Shown here in pieces: positions 18,581 to 28,019 of a stretch of DNA of 35,776 bases. The notes under the pieces were generated by a model. It was given only the letters and a program-made list of their open reading frames with translations, had not been told where the DNA came from and did not search any database. Position 1 is the stretch's first letter. Each line of letters starts with the position of its first letter. Made by a program: the position numbers and the translations under genes. The stretch spans positions 1-35,776 of IMG/VR virus record IMGVR_UViG_3300009159_000161; one strand, 5' to 3'. The stretch is from a virus.

Positions 18581-19512
18581 GTGTCATATGCAAAGTAGAT
18601 GGTAAAGAGTTCAAAGATGAAAAAAGCCTTCATCTTGCGCTTAGAGGATATGGTTTAAATAAAGAAAAATATTATCATACTTATTATCCCAAGAAAGATT
18701 TATTCTCTGGAGAGACTATTAACTTTAAAAACAAAGAACAATATTTTAATAGCGACTTTAATGATAAGAACAATATGAAAAAATGGCTAAAAGATCAGCC
18801 AATAGAAAAAGCCCAAGAATATTGCAAGTCATTGCTAGTTAAACGCAAAGCAGATAAGAATATAGTATACTCTCCAACGCAAGTAGAGCTAAGAACTATT
18901 ATGAGTCCATCTGTTGTCTTTTATAATAAAATTTTTAATGATTATTATGATATTTGCTCCCAAGTAGGCTTAGAAAATAAGTTTGTGCATCCTAAAAATA
19001 TAACCAACCAATTTCAAAAGAAATTAACAGTAAGAGATACCATATATGTTGATACTAGAGAACAAAGTTGGCTTAAGTTTGACATACCTTTTGAAATAAA
19101 GACGCTACCTTTTGGAGATTATTCCTGCTCTAATGATAACTGTGATTGTTATATTGAGCGAAAAAGTCTTAGTGATTTTATTAGTACCTTGAGCATAGGC
19201 AATTTAGATAGATTTAAAAATGAAATAAGCAAAGCGAAAAAAAATAATGCTTACCTTATAGTAGTTGTTGAAGAGAAGTTGAGTAATGCGTTAAGCTTTC
19301 AATATCTGCCACACATTAGCAAAAAAATAAAAGCTACACCAGAATATATTTTTCATAATGTGAGACAACTTATACAGGATTATGATAATTTGCAATTTCT
19401 TTTCGTAGATGGTAAAAATGAAATGAAAAGAGTGATAGAGTCTATTTTTAGCTCTAAATGTTTTTATAAAAAAATAGATTTGCAGTTGGCTTATGATTTA
19501 AAAATTTTATGA
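18577..19512 (+). CDS. ERCC4-domain nuclease
   Basis: A 311-residue protein. IYVDTREQ (156-163), then LPFGDYSC (177-184), CYIERKSLSDFISTLS (191-206) and DRFKNEISKAKKNNAYLIVV give the D...GDY...ERKxxxD active-site order of XPF/Mus81-type ERCC4 nucleases (D159, GDY 180-182, ERKS 194-197). These cut branched or flap DNA. The first 150 residues are unrecognised; a Cys/His-poor basic region there may bind DNA. It overlaps its neighbours on both sides (4 bp each) in the row leading to TerL, suggesting a role in resolving replicating DNA for packaging. The active site looks complete. Confidence 0.85.
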   Translation: MSVICKVDGKEFKDEKSLHLALRGYGLNKEKYYHTYYPKKDLFSGETINFKNKEQYFNSDFNDKNNMKKWLKDQPIEKAQEYCKSLLVKRKADKNIVYSPTQVELRTIMSPSVVFYNKIFNDYYDICSQVGLENKFVHPKNITNQFQKKLTVRDTIYVDTREQSWLKFDIPFEIKTLPFGDYSCSNDNCDCYIERKSLSDFISTLSIGNLDRFKNEISKAKKNNAYLIVVVEEKLSNALSFQYLPHISKKIKATPEYIFHNVRQLIQDYDNLQFLFVDGKNEMKRVIESIFSSKCFYKKIDLQLAYDLKIL

Positions 19513-21353
19513 TAGAATGTCCAGAAAAATACGTAAAAGAAATTAAAGACGTTAATGCTGAATTAGCGCTACTTAAAGGTTTTTTAAACGATAAAGAAGC
19601 AAAGATATCTTTGGCTAAATTTTTAAGAGCAAATATAGGCTTTACTACAGAGTTGATAAGCGGAGTTAAGCTCGCGCCATATCAAGAGATACATCTTAAA
19701 GCTTTCTTCAATAGGAATTTTAATATGTGTGTGTTTGGTCGAGGATGTGGTAAGAGTTTTATAGCTGCAGTATTTTGTTTTCTACAATGTATATTTGAGC
19801 CTAACACAAAAATTTTGATTGCTGGGCCTACCTTTAGAACTGCGCGATTTATATTTAATAATTTAGAAAAAATAGTTAATAGCCCAGGTGCAGAATTACT
19901 AGCTCAATGCTTTGGAGCAAAAGCTAAAAGAAATGATCAATTTGAATGGCATATTAATGGAGGAAGTATTGTAGCGATCCCATTAAACGGAGAAAAAATT
20001 CGAGGATTTAGAGCGAACGTTCTAGTATTGGATGAGTTCTTGCTTTTGCCAGAAGAAATTATTAAAAATGTACTTATGCCTTTCCTTGTGGCTCCACAGA
20101 ACATCAAAGAAAGAATGGAGATCAGAGAGCTAGAAGATAAGCTCATTCAAGAAGGTTCAATGAAAGAAGAAGACCGAGAGGTTTTTGGAAACACAAGTAA
20201 AATGTTGGCGTTTTCTTCTGCGAGTTATACTTTTGAAAATTTATATAAAACTTATAAAGAATGGTCTGAAAAAATTATAAATAATGAAAAAACAGAAGCA
20301 ACATACTTCGTAAGTCAACTTAGTTACGAAGCTCTTCCAGAAGAAATGATAGATAAAACTATTATTGAAGAAGCACAAAACGGAGGGGCAAGTCATAGTA
20401 GCTTTTTAAGAGAATATTGTGCTAGATTTACTGATGGTAGCGATAGTTATTTCAATGGTAAAAAAATGGAAGATTGTACTTTGAAATTAGGCGAAAAACC
20501 ACATACTTTATTGAAAGGAGATCCAAAGAAAAAATATATTCTTGGTATTGATCCTAATATGAGCGATAGTCCAAATGCAGATTATTTTGCTATGGCTGTT
20601 CTAGAGCTTGATGAAGAGAAAAAACAAGGAATATTAGTTCATACTTATTCTGGATTAGGCAATCTTAAAAATCACGTAGCCTATTTATATTATATAATGA
20701 CAAATTTTAATATAGTATTAATGATTGTCGATAACGCTGGAGCAGATGTATTTTTATCTGCATGTAATGAATCAGAATTATTCAAAAAACAAAAATTAGA
20801 AATAAAAACATTTGATATAGATTCAGATCTTGATGGACCAGAATATGAATTTATGATTCGTAACGCTAGAAAAAAATATAACGTAGAAGATAAACGAATA
20901 GCCTTTAATCAAGTATTTACTGGCACATTTATTAGAAAAGCAAATGAATATTTACAGGCCTGCATTGATTATAAAAAAATATGGTTTGCTAGTAGAACAG
21001 GCGCGCATGAATCATTTTTTAATGAGGTTATAAACAAAAGCGCACCAATAGATTTAATGAAAAGTGAAGATAAAAAAGATTGGACTATTCTTGATTTTAT
21101 AGAAAACCAAGACGATTTTATATACCAAACAAAAAAACAATGTGCTCTAGTAGAGCATTCTTCTACAAGCAGGGGTACTCAGACTTTCGATCTTCCACAG
21201 CATCTCAAAAGGAGCTCTTCGGCGAACAAAGCAAGAAAAGATAATTATTCTGCACTTATGTTAGCGAATTGGGGTTTAAAATGCTATAATGACATGATGG
21301 AACAACCAGAAACAATAGAAATAGCGACTTTTTCGCCTATAATGCTTAAATAA
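19509..21353 (+). CDS. terL: Terminase large subunit
   Basis: A 614-residue protein. VFGRGCGKSFIA (75-86) is the Walker A-type motif. VLVLDEF (171-177) is Walker B with the catalytic Glu, and LAFSSAS (233-239) is the ATPase coupling motif. The nuclease domain has ILGIDPNMSDSPNADYFAMA (344-363) with D348, and IVDNAGAD (406-413) with D408. It pumps and cuts DNA at the portal. The size and motif layout are normal for myo/siphovirus-like TerL. It overlaps the ERCC4 gene and is followed by the portal gene. Confidence 0.95.
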   Translation: MIECPEKYVKEIKDVNAELALLKGFLNDKEAKISLAKFLRANIGFTTELISGVKLAPYQEIHLKAFFNRNFNMCVFGRGCGKSFIAAVFCFLQCIFEPNTKILIAGPTFRTARFIFNNLEKIVNSPGAELLAQCFGAKAKRNDQFEWHINGGSIVAIPLNGEKIRGFRANVLVLDEFLLLPEEIIKNVLMPFLVAPQNIKERMEIRELEDKLIQEGSMKEEDREVFGNTSKMLAFSSASYTFENLYKTYKEWSEKIINNEKTEATYFVSQLSYEALPEEMIDKTIIEEAQNGGASHSSFLREYCARFTDGSDSYFNGKKMEDCTLKLGEKPHTLLKGDPKKKYILGIDPNMSDSPNADYFAMAVLELDEEKKQGILVHTYSGLGNLKNHVAYLYYIMTNFNIVLMIVDNAGADVFLSACNESELFKKQKLEIKTFDIDSDLDGPEYEFMIRNARKKYNVEDKRIAFNQVFTGTFIRKANEYLQACIDYKKIWFASRTGAHESFFNEVINKSAPIDLMKSEDKKDWTILDFIENQDDFIYQTKKQCALVEHSSTSRGTQTFDLPQHLKRSSSANKARKDNYSALMLANWGLKCYNDMMEQPETIEIATFSPIMLK

Positions 21354-21354
21354 A

Positions 21355-21362
21355 GGTGTAAT
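21355..21362 (+). promoter_or_regulatory. Late motif GGTGTAAT before the portal gene
   Basis: GGTGTAAT lies 11 nt before the ATG at 21374, starting 1 bp after the terL stop. Confidence 0.5.
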
Positions 21363-21373
21363 AATTAATATCA

Positions 21374-23314
21374 ATGGCTAAAAAAATTAAAAATAAATCA
21401 AAAATAATCAAAAATGAGGAAAGTGGGCCTCTGATGGTTAGTCAAGCTTCAAGCTACGAAAGCAGAGGTTCATCATATGCAGGCTCTGATTTATCCGACC
21501 AGTCGAGTACTCAAATGCGTAGAAATACAGCTGGTGGAATCGTAAGAACAGATCGATATAAGAATATTGACGAAGGACTAATACCTTTTAGATATTCAAC
21601 TGGGGTAAAGAATTCCTCTAATATGAATGTTAGAGATGCGGTCATATTATGCCAAAAAGCGTATTATAATTTTGCTATATTTAGGAATACCATAGATTTA
21701 ATGACTGAGTTTTCTTGTAGTACCCTTTACTTTAAAGGCGGTAGTCAAAAAAGTAGAGATTTTTTTGAAGCTTTGTTTAAAAAAATAAATATATATGATT
21801 TGCAAGATAAATTTTTTCGTGAGTACTATAGAAGTGGGAACGTATTTTTATATAGGTTTGATACAAAAGTTTCAGATTCAGATATCAGCAAAATTACTCA
21901 AGCGTTTGGATTAACATCCGCAAAAGCTTCAGTTAATTTACCATCAAGATATTTAATATTAAACCCTTCAGATATTCAAATTGGTGGAACTATAAATTTT
22001 TCTTCTGGAAGGTTTTACAAGGTTTTGAGCGATTACGAATTAGAAAGATTAAAGACTCCTAAAACAGATGAAGATAGAGAAGTCTTAAAAGGCCTACCTC
22101 CAGAGACTCAAGAGCTTATCAAAAAAAGAACAGTTGGAATTTTAACGCTACCATTAGAGGCTGAAAGGCTTTGCGCGGTTTTTTATAAAAAGCAAGATTA
22201 TGAACCATTCGCTGTCCCTATGGGTTTTCCAGTATTAGATGATATTAATTGGAAAGCAGAAATGAAAAAGATGGATATGGCTATAACTCGTACAATGCAA
22301 CAAGCTATTCTTCTTGTCACTATGGGTACAGATCCAGAAAAGGGCGGAGTTAATCAAAAAAATCTAGAAGCAATGCAAAATTTATTTCAAAACCAAAGCG
22401 TCGGTAGAGTGTTGATTGCAGATTATACAACAAAGGCAGAATTTGTTATTCCTAATATCGGTAATTTGCTTGGTCCAGAAAAATATGAAGTTGTCGATAG
22501 AGATATTCAAGTGGGATTGAATAATATCCTTATAGGAAATGAAAAATTTGCTAATACGACAATTAAAGTCCAAGTATTTATAGAAAGGTTAAAGCAAGCA
22601 AGACAAACGTTTATAAATGAATTTATAATACCAGAAGTGAGAAGAATAAGTAAAGAATTAGGTTTTAAAAATTATCCAACAGCAGAATTTGATGATATTG
22701 ATTTAAAAGACGATGTCCAATATTCTAGAATATATAATAGATTAATGGAGCTTGGGATCTTAACTCCAGAAGAGGGATTAAAAGCAATTGATACTGGAAG
22801 ACTTCCGCAACCAGAAGATTCATTGATTTCTCAAAAAAAGTATAAAGAATTAAGAGATCAAGGTCTTTATCAACCATTAATTGGCGGAACTAAAATAGGC
22901 GGAGATGTTGGAAGACCAAACGGAACAACAGGAGTTCCTCAGTCGACAAAAAATGTTGAGCCAATTGGTCAAGGAAAACAATCCAAGGCTTCTTTAGAAG
23001 AGAAATATAGCGTTTATAAAATAAAAGAAAACCTTATTTCTGCTCAAAAATTAGAAGAAGAAGTTGCCGCGTTATTAAGAAAAAAACATAATATTAAAAA
23101 GTTAAGTTTTAGTCAAAAAGACGTAGCCAACCAAATTTCAAAATTAATCATTGCTAATGAGTCTCCAGAAAATTGGAATGTAAAAATAGAAGATTATATA
23201 AATCAACCTTTTGATAAAAATCAAGAATTAATTTCAACCATAAATAACATAGCTTGCGATCATCAAATTGACACTTACTTAGCAAGTATTTTATATCATA
23301 GCAAGGTAAATTAA
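21374..23314 (+). CDS. Portal protein
   Basis: A 646-residue protein directly after TerL. A polar, Ser-rich N terminus (to about 70) is followed by the portal-type core: KYEVVDRDIQVGLNNILIGN and IKVQVFIERLKQARQTFINE, then IYNRLMELGILTPEEGLKAI in the C-terminal third, where portal proteins have the helical clip/stem. A C-terminal extension ends in a charged region with a helix rich in Lys/Glu. No internal protease or head-fusion domain is seen. It forms the dodecameric DNA entry channel. Confidence 0.88.
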   Translation: MAKKIKNKSKIIKNEESGPLMVSQASSYESRGSSYAGSDLSDQSSTQMRRNTAGGIVRTDRYKNIDEGLIPFRYSTGVKNSSNMNVRDAVILCQKAYYNFAIFRNTIDLMTEFSCSTLYFKGGSQKSRDFFEALFKKINIYDLQDKFFREYYRSGNVFLYRFDTKVSDSDISKITQAFGLTSAKASVNLPSRYLILNPSDIQIGGTINFSSGRFYKVLSDYELERLKTPKTDEDREVLKGLPPETQELIKKRTVGILTLPLEAERLCAVFYKKQDYEPFAVPMGFPVLDDINWKAEMKKMDMAITRTMQQAILLVTMGTDPEKGGVNQKNLEAMQNLFQNQSVGRVLIADYTTKAEFVIPNIGNLLGPEKYEVVDRDIQVGLNNILIGNEKFANTTIKVQVFIERLKQARQTFINEFIIPEVRRISKELGFKNYPTAEFDDIDLKDDVQYSRIYNRLMELGILTPEEGLKAIDTGRLPQPEDSLISQKKYKELRDQGLYQPLIGGTKIGGDVGRPNGTTGVPQSTKNVEPIGQGKQSKASLEEKYSVYKIKENLISAQKLEEEVAALLRKKHNIKKLSFSQKDVANQISKLIIANESPENWNVKIEDYINQPFDKNQELISTINNIACDHQIDTYLASILYHSKVN

Positions 23315-23315
23315 T

Positions 23316-23702
23316 ATGGCAAATTTAATTCGTTTAAAGCAATTAGATTTAACTGAACTTTCTGGATATATCAATCAATCTTTTATTGGATCGAGTAGCG
23401 GGGGATCGAGTAGCGCAACTAGTCAATTCAATTACCATATCGGTAATTTTAATATTTCAAATTATTATTTAAATTTAGTGAGTAGTCCTTCTGGAGTGAC
23501 TGGATACCTACCTCCAGTATCGAATGGATTAAGGTTTAATATCAAGAATTTAGGAGAAGGATTATTGGTTATATCAGGTTCGGCTAACATAGATCAACTG
23601 GATTCAATATCTATGCAAAAAAATGAATCGATAGAGTTATTAGGTGTAAATAACTCATATTACTCAGGATGGGCGACCATAATTAGTAATCCAGGACTTT
23701 AA
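23316..23702 (+). CDS. Small fibre-associated protein
   Basis: A 128-residue, Ser/Gly/Asn-rich, beta-type protein starting 1 bp after the portal stop. The N-terminal ANLIRLKQLDLTELSGYI motif resembles attachment regions of phage fibres and could tie it to the tail. The rest reads as a short beta domain (SGSANIDQLDSISMQKNESI). Probably a tail-fibre subunit or adaptor; no family name can be given. Confidence 0.55.
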   Translation: MANLIRLKQLDLTELSGYINQSFIGSSSGGSSSATSQFNYHIGNFNISNYYLNLVSSPSGVTGYLPPVSNGLRFNIKNLGEGLLVISGSANIDQLDSISMQKNESIELLGVNNSYYSGWATIISNPGL

Positions 23703-23703
23703 T

Positions 23704-24537
23704 ATGAATTATCTCAATTTATTACAAAGAAAAAATTATAAAAGTTTTATAATTAAAAATACGGCAGATCAAATTCAAAATGGTAAAGATCTATTAAAAA
23801 AATATTCAGAACTCTCTGCGATTGGTTTAAATGAAAATAATAGATACATTATATATCTAGAGCCAGGAACATTCGACTTAGGTTCCTCGTCATTAATTTT
23901 AAATAAAAATTTTATTGATATTGTCGGTTTAAACGAAGTAAATAAATCAATTATTACTTCTGATATTAGCCTACCGAACAATGGGACAATCAATCAATTG
24001 CTTGATTATATTTCTCTTGCGAATTTAGTAGTAAAAAACACTAATACGTCGTTTGCGTCACCATGGCATACGCTAACTTTAACAGAAGAAGACAGAATTT
24101 ATTATGATGATAGACTGGGTAATTTACCTGCTGCGTATTATTTGAATCTTAGCCCTGGGCAAAATTTTGGTCAGACTTATATCGAGAATGTCGATTTTAT
24201 TAGTTTGACTGAATCTATCCAAAGTATGAGAAATAGAGTAAGCTATAATGGAACTTATAAAAATGTTTCAGCTGGAAAATTTTCTTTTGGTTTTAAAGGA
24301 AGAGCAAATGGTAAATTTATAAATTGTATAGGAAGCAGTTACGCTTTTGGCTCATACGCTGGAGAAGCTAATGGTTACTTTGAAAACTGCAAAGCGAATA
24401 ATTACTCGTTTGGAGCCTGCGCAATCATAGTTACTGGAAAATTTATAAATTGCAAAGCGAATCAGAAAAGTTTTGGAATAGATGCGGGGATAAATAATGG
24501 GTCATATATAAATTGCGAAAATGATGTAACGCAATGA
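23704..24537 (+). CDS. Right-handed beta-helix-type tail protein
   Basis: A 277-residue protein. From about residue 195 there are 4-5 repeats of about 22 residues of the form GKFINCxxxxxSFGxxA (GRANGKFINCIGSSYAFGSY, GEANGYFENCKANNYSFGAC). These read as coils of a beta-helix, the fold of many phage tailspikes. The N-terminal half contains YIIYLEPGTFDLGSSSLIL, typical of the start of such helices. A receptor-binding or glycan-degrading tailspike is possible; no catalytic residues are identified. Confidence 0.65.
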   Translation: MNYLNLLQRKNYKSFIIKNTADQIQNGKDLLKKYSELSAIGLNENNRYIIYLEPGTFDLGSSSLILNKNFIDIVGLNEVNKSIITSDISLPNNGTINQLLDYISLANLVVKNTNTSFASPWHTLTLTEEDRIYYDDRLGNLPAAYYLNLSPGQNFGQTYIENVDFISLTESIQSMRNRVSYNGTYKNVSAGKFSFGFKGRANGKFINCIGSSYAFGSYAGEANGYFENCKANNYSFGACAIIVTGKFINCKANQKSFGIDAGINNGSYINCENDVTQ

Positions 24538-25244
24538 AAAAGCTAGATATAGTATCGCATCTTCCAAACACTTCAATTTCGTTCAATCAAGAAGATTCCA
24601 GTTCTGCAGGGACTTTGATCCTTAGTGGAATTACAAATTATGGAGTAGAGTCAATAAATGTGATATCTGGAATAAATCCAGCGCACCCTTTCACAGCTTT
24701 AGATTTTGGAAATAAAGAGTTGGTTGTTGCAAATGATAGGCATACTATATCTCTAGGTAGGAATACTACACCAAGCACAATTACAATTTTGCAAGCTTCT
24801 CCAAACCAATCATTTAAAATGAATTTGGGTACGGCTTATTTAGTAGATGACGCTAGTAGAGTTGCGGACGTTCTTAGTTTAACTTATAAAACAGGAAATT
24901 TTAATCTAAATGCTAGACCTAGGGTAAATGGAACAGCAGTGAGCTTGATCGGAGAAGACGTTTATATTCATATAACAGGCAACCAAACTTCAATTGTAAA
25001 TGGAACAAAATATCTTGCAGACACAAGAAGTACTTCATTTGCATTTAATCTTCCTGCGTCTCCATCAACAGGAAATTATCTTGAATTTGTTGATCCATTT
25101 TATACTTGGAGTGGAAATAATTTTATTTTGAGTGGAAACGGAAATAATATAGAAGGCGAAAATTCTCCATTTACAGGAGATGCAGCAGGTTTAAGTATGA
25201 AAAGCGTTTTTGTTGGTGGAATTTACGGATGGAGAATAGTGTAA
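24534..25244 (+). CDS. Tail fibre protein
   Basis: A 236-residue, Ser/Thr/Gly/Asn-rich beta protein. It overlaps the beta-helix gene by 4 bp. RSTSFAFNLPASPSTGNYLE at about residues 165-184 and the final VGGIYGWRIV match the C-terminal domain used by many phage fibre proteins. It contains an internal FNLNARPRVNGTAVSLIGED segment of the type found in repeated fibre shafts (compare the gene at 29649). The end overlaps the start of the next gene. Confidence 0.65.
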   Translation: MKKLDIVSHLPNTSISFNQEDSSSAGTLILSGITNYGVESINVISGINPAHPFTALDFGNKELVVANDRHTISLGRNTTPSTITILQASPNQSFKMNLGTAYLVDDASRVADVLSLTYKTGNFNLNARPRVNGTAVSLIGEDVYIHITGNQTSIVNGTKYLADTRSTSFAFNLPASPSTGNYLEFVDPFYTWSGNNFILSGNGNNIEGENSPFTGDAAGLSMKSVFVGGIYGWRIV

Positions 25245-27943
25245 AGGCATATATGGGAAGTTTAAAAAATTTAACAGAAGCAAGATCAAATTTACCAACA
25301 GACTCTTTTGATCTTTCATATGCTGGTACTTTACCAATACCTCGCATTCCTATTTTTACAACTAATCCATTAAGAGGCGCTTTATTGGGTTTATCTGGTT
25401 CTCAAACCGCAGCTCTTCTCTATGGAAAATGGATCACAAGTCTTTTTATTACGGGGTATAATAACTTAAACTTCGATAACCTCACATCTTTATCTTCTAC
25501 AAATATAGTAGGAGTTAGAGATTCTTTCACCATACAAAATTTGTCTAAGTTAACTAATCTTAGCTTTCCTGTTCTAACTTCTGTTGGTTTATCTTTCTCT
25601 CCTTTTAATGGTAGTATGAATTCTCTAACCAGTCTTAGCTTTCCTAATCTAGCCTCTATTGGCTCGTCTTTTAATAGTAGCGCTACTACTACTGTAAATT
25701 CTCTAACCAGTATTAGTTTTCCTGCTCTAGTTTCTATTGGTGGATCTTTTGGATTTACTGGCACTAGTTTTAGCGCAAATTCTCTAACCACTGTTAGTTT
25801 TCCTGCTTTAGTTTCTGTTGGTGGAGCTTTCACATTTATCGCTAGCACCGCTAGCTTAAATCTTATAAGTACAATTGAATTCCCTGTTCTCGCTTCTATT
25901 GGTGGGGCTGCTACCGTGGTGGCAGGTGTTGGTAATTCTCTTACTACTATTAGCTTTCCTGCTTTAGCTTCTGTAGTTGGTAATTTTGTACTAATTTCAA
26001 GCAATGCGCAAGCTCTTACAGTTGTTAACTTGCCTGCTCTAGCTAATGTTGCAGGGGCAATTCAATTTAATTCTAGTAACGCAAACAGTATTACCACTAT
26101 TAGACTTCCTGCTCTAGCTAATGTTGGGGGGGTCTTTACGATTTATAGTTCGACCGCTTCAATGAACTCTTTCACTACTCTTTTAATAGGTTCTACTTTG
26201 AAACATATAAATGGAAATTTTAATAGTGGAGATGTAGGTCTTGATAGACACAATGCATGGTCAGCAAGCACATATTATCCATCATATAGGTTATTCACAG
26301 CACCTGCATCAGCTTTTTCTTCAACTACAACAGGAACAACATGCACTGTAGATATTCAAGACCATGGACTTCAAACTGGTGATATAATCACAGTTTCTGG
26401 TATTACAGGAACGTCAGTATCAGTTCACAATTTTAATGTATCAGCTGTCCCAGTTACTCGAATTACTGCTAATCAATTCACATATACAATTATTGCAACT
26501 ACGCAGATTGCCGCAGGCACAGCAACAATCCAAAGACAAGAAGTCGCTGTTACACCTATAACTAAAAATGGAAGAAAATATATTTGCACAACCGCAGGAA
26601 CTTCTGGCGTTTCACAACCTACTTGGCCCACGACAATTGGAAATACTGTTGTAGATGGTACTGTAACTTGGACTTGCTCTGAGTTATCCTTGTCTAATAT
26701 CTTATCAAGATTAGATGCTTTAGATGGAACAAATGGAACAACTACCTATGGCGCTAATCGAGTTATAACCATTGGACCAACCAGCTTACTTACTATCAAC
26801 TCTATTACTACATCAGCTGGGGTTGCTACAATTACAACCGCAACAAACCACGGAATAACAACTGGCACACAAGTTGCAATTTCTGGATGCACTGGCGTTG
26901 CTCTTAGATATAATGGTGTGTGGACTGCGACTTCAACTGGATTAACCACTCTCACAGCGCCTGTACCAACAGATTTAAATGGTGTTGTGGGCGAAGGAAT
27001 TATGAGACTCACAAATTCAAGCCCTCAATTCTCAGGAAGCGCTCCAATATCTGCAGCAACTATAGTAGGCGCAGCACACGATTCTCATATATTTCTTAGC
27101 ACTACTCAATTGAGAAATAGTGACAATGGAGCACTTTTACCAATTTTTTCTGCAGGAATTTATAATAGAAACGGCACAACAAATGGTTTTCCAAAATATT
27201 CATGCACGGAAAATGGATTCGATCTATGGTATGACACAACAAAAAAGCGTTGGGTAAACTCGCCATCTCAATACACGGGGGTAACTGCAGCAAGTGTAGA
27301 CTATCTGCACACACCACAAAGTGTATCTATTGCGTCTACATCAGCTGCGAATCCAGCTGTCATTGTATGTTCGCAGGCCCATGGTGGATCTGGATCTGAA
27401 GTATTTACTGTTGTAATAGAAGGTTGTTCAAATGCAGCATTAAATGGATCTTGGGTTGCTACAGGAACAAGTTCAACCACGTTTACAATTCCTGTAAATG
27501 GATCAGCTGGAGCAACAACTAATAGCGGAACAGTTAATGTTTTAGATCAACCATTCAATCAGGGTAGACTTACAAATGGTAATGCAAATGCTCCTCGGCA
27601 AGGCATTCAACAAACAATAACAACAAGTGTCAATCATGGATTTACTACAAATGATTTTATTCATGTTTATGGTGCTGTTGGAACCCAGGCAATAAGCGTT
27701 AATGATTTGAATAATAGTGCTAATGTAAAGAGTGTTACGTCAGCTATTACAGTAATTAATCCAACCACTTTTACACATGTCCGTTATTCAAACCAGCAGC
27801 CAGTTGTTGGTAATTACTCCTCAGTACTTACAACAATGCCCCATATGAGAGACCCATCTATAAATGATGTAGCTTTTTATAAAACACTAAAGCTTCGTGC
27901 AAAAGGATTAGTAGCATTTCTTATGGGAACCACAGGAATTTAA
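25229..27943 (+). CDS. Large tail fibre with LRR-like repeat domain
   Basis: A 904-residue protein. Residues of about 85-330 form about eight 23-27-residue repeats on the pattern NSLTTISFPALASVGGSF, an LRR/L-domain-like solenoid with a regular hydrophobic face. Later parts hold fibre-type repeats (HGLQTGDIITVSGITG, HGITTGTQVAISGCTG, HGFTTNDFIHVYGAVG) that look like repeated small domains. The protein ends in a helical KTLKLRAKGLVAFLM region. The LRR-like domain suggests protein or glycan binding at the host. It overlaps the previous gene by 16 bp. The internal DNA repeats could allow rapid change. Confidence 0.75.
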   Translation: MENSVKAYMGSLKNLTEARSNLPTDSFDLSYAGTLPIPRIPIFTTNPLRGALLGLSGSQTAALLYGKWITSLFITGYNNLNFDNLTSLSSTNIVGVRDSFTIQNLSKLTNLSFPVLTSVGLSFSPFNGSMNSLTSLSFPNLASIGSSFNSSATTTVNSLTSISFPALVSIGGSFGFTGTSFSANSLTTVSFPALVSVGGAFTFIASTASLNLISTIEFPVLASIGGAATVVAGVGNSLTTISFPALASVVGNFVLISSNAQALTVVNLPALANVAGAIQFNSSNANSITTIRLPALANVGGVFTIYSSTASMNSFTTLLIGSTLKHINGNFNSGDVGLDRHNAWSASTYYPSYRLFTAPASAFSSTTTGTTCTVDIQDHGLQTGDIITVSGITGTSVSVHNFNVSAVPVTRITANQFTYTIIATTQIAAGTATIQRQEVAVTPITKNGRKYICTTAGTSGVSQPTWPTTIGNTVVDGTVTWTCSELSLSNILSRLDALDGTNGTTTYGANRVITIGPTSLLTINSITTSAGVATITTATNHGITTGTQVAISGCTGVALRYNGVWTATSTGLTTLTAPVPTDLNGVVGEGIMRLTNSSPQFSGSAPISAATIVGAAHDSHIFLSTTQLRNSDNGALLPIFSAGIYNRNGTTNGFPKYSCTENGFDLWYDTTKKRWVNSPSQYTGVTAASVDYLHTPQSVSIASTSAANPAVIVCSQAHGGSGSEVFTVVIEGCSNAALNGSWVATGTSSTTFTIPVNGSAGATTNSGTVNVLDQPFNQGRLTNGNANAPRQGIQQTITTSVNHGFTTNDFIHVYGAVGTQAISVNDLNNSANVKSVTSAITVINPTTFTHVRYSNQQPVVGNYSSVLTTMPHMRDPSINDVAFYKTLKLRAKGLVAFLMGTTGI

Positions 27944-28000
27944 TTAATAGATTAATTGGGTTAGATAAAAAATAAAACAAATTAAATTACCTAAATAATA

Positions 28001-28008
28001 GGTGTAAT
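28001..28008 (+). promoter_or_regulatory. Late motif GGTGTAAT before gene 28020
   Basis: GGTGTAAT lies 11 nt before the ATG at 28020. The 76-bp gap before it also holds AATTAAT/ATTAATT, a weak hairpin. Confidence 0.55.
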
Positions 28009-28019
28009 TATTTTATAAT

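Noticed and set aside
18235-18633. Antisense frame in the putative packaging gene
   Set aside because: It overlaps two + strand genes with coupled junctions, and its sequence has the Phe/Leu/Ser-rich look of an antisense shadow.
25420-26004. Antisense open frame across the LRR-like region
   Set aside because: Same artefact of a repeated region, and it lies opposite a much longer frame with normal composition.
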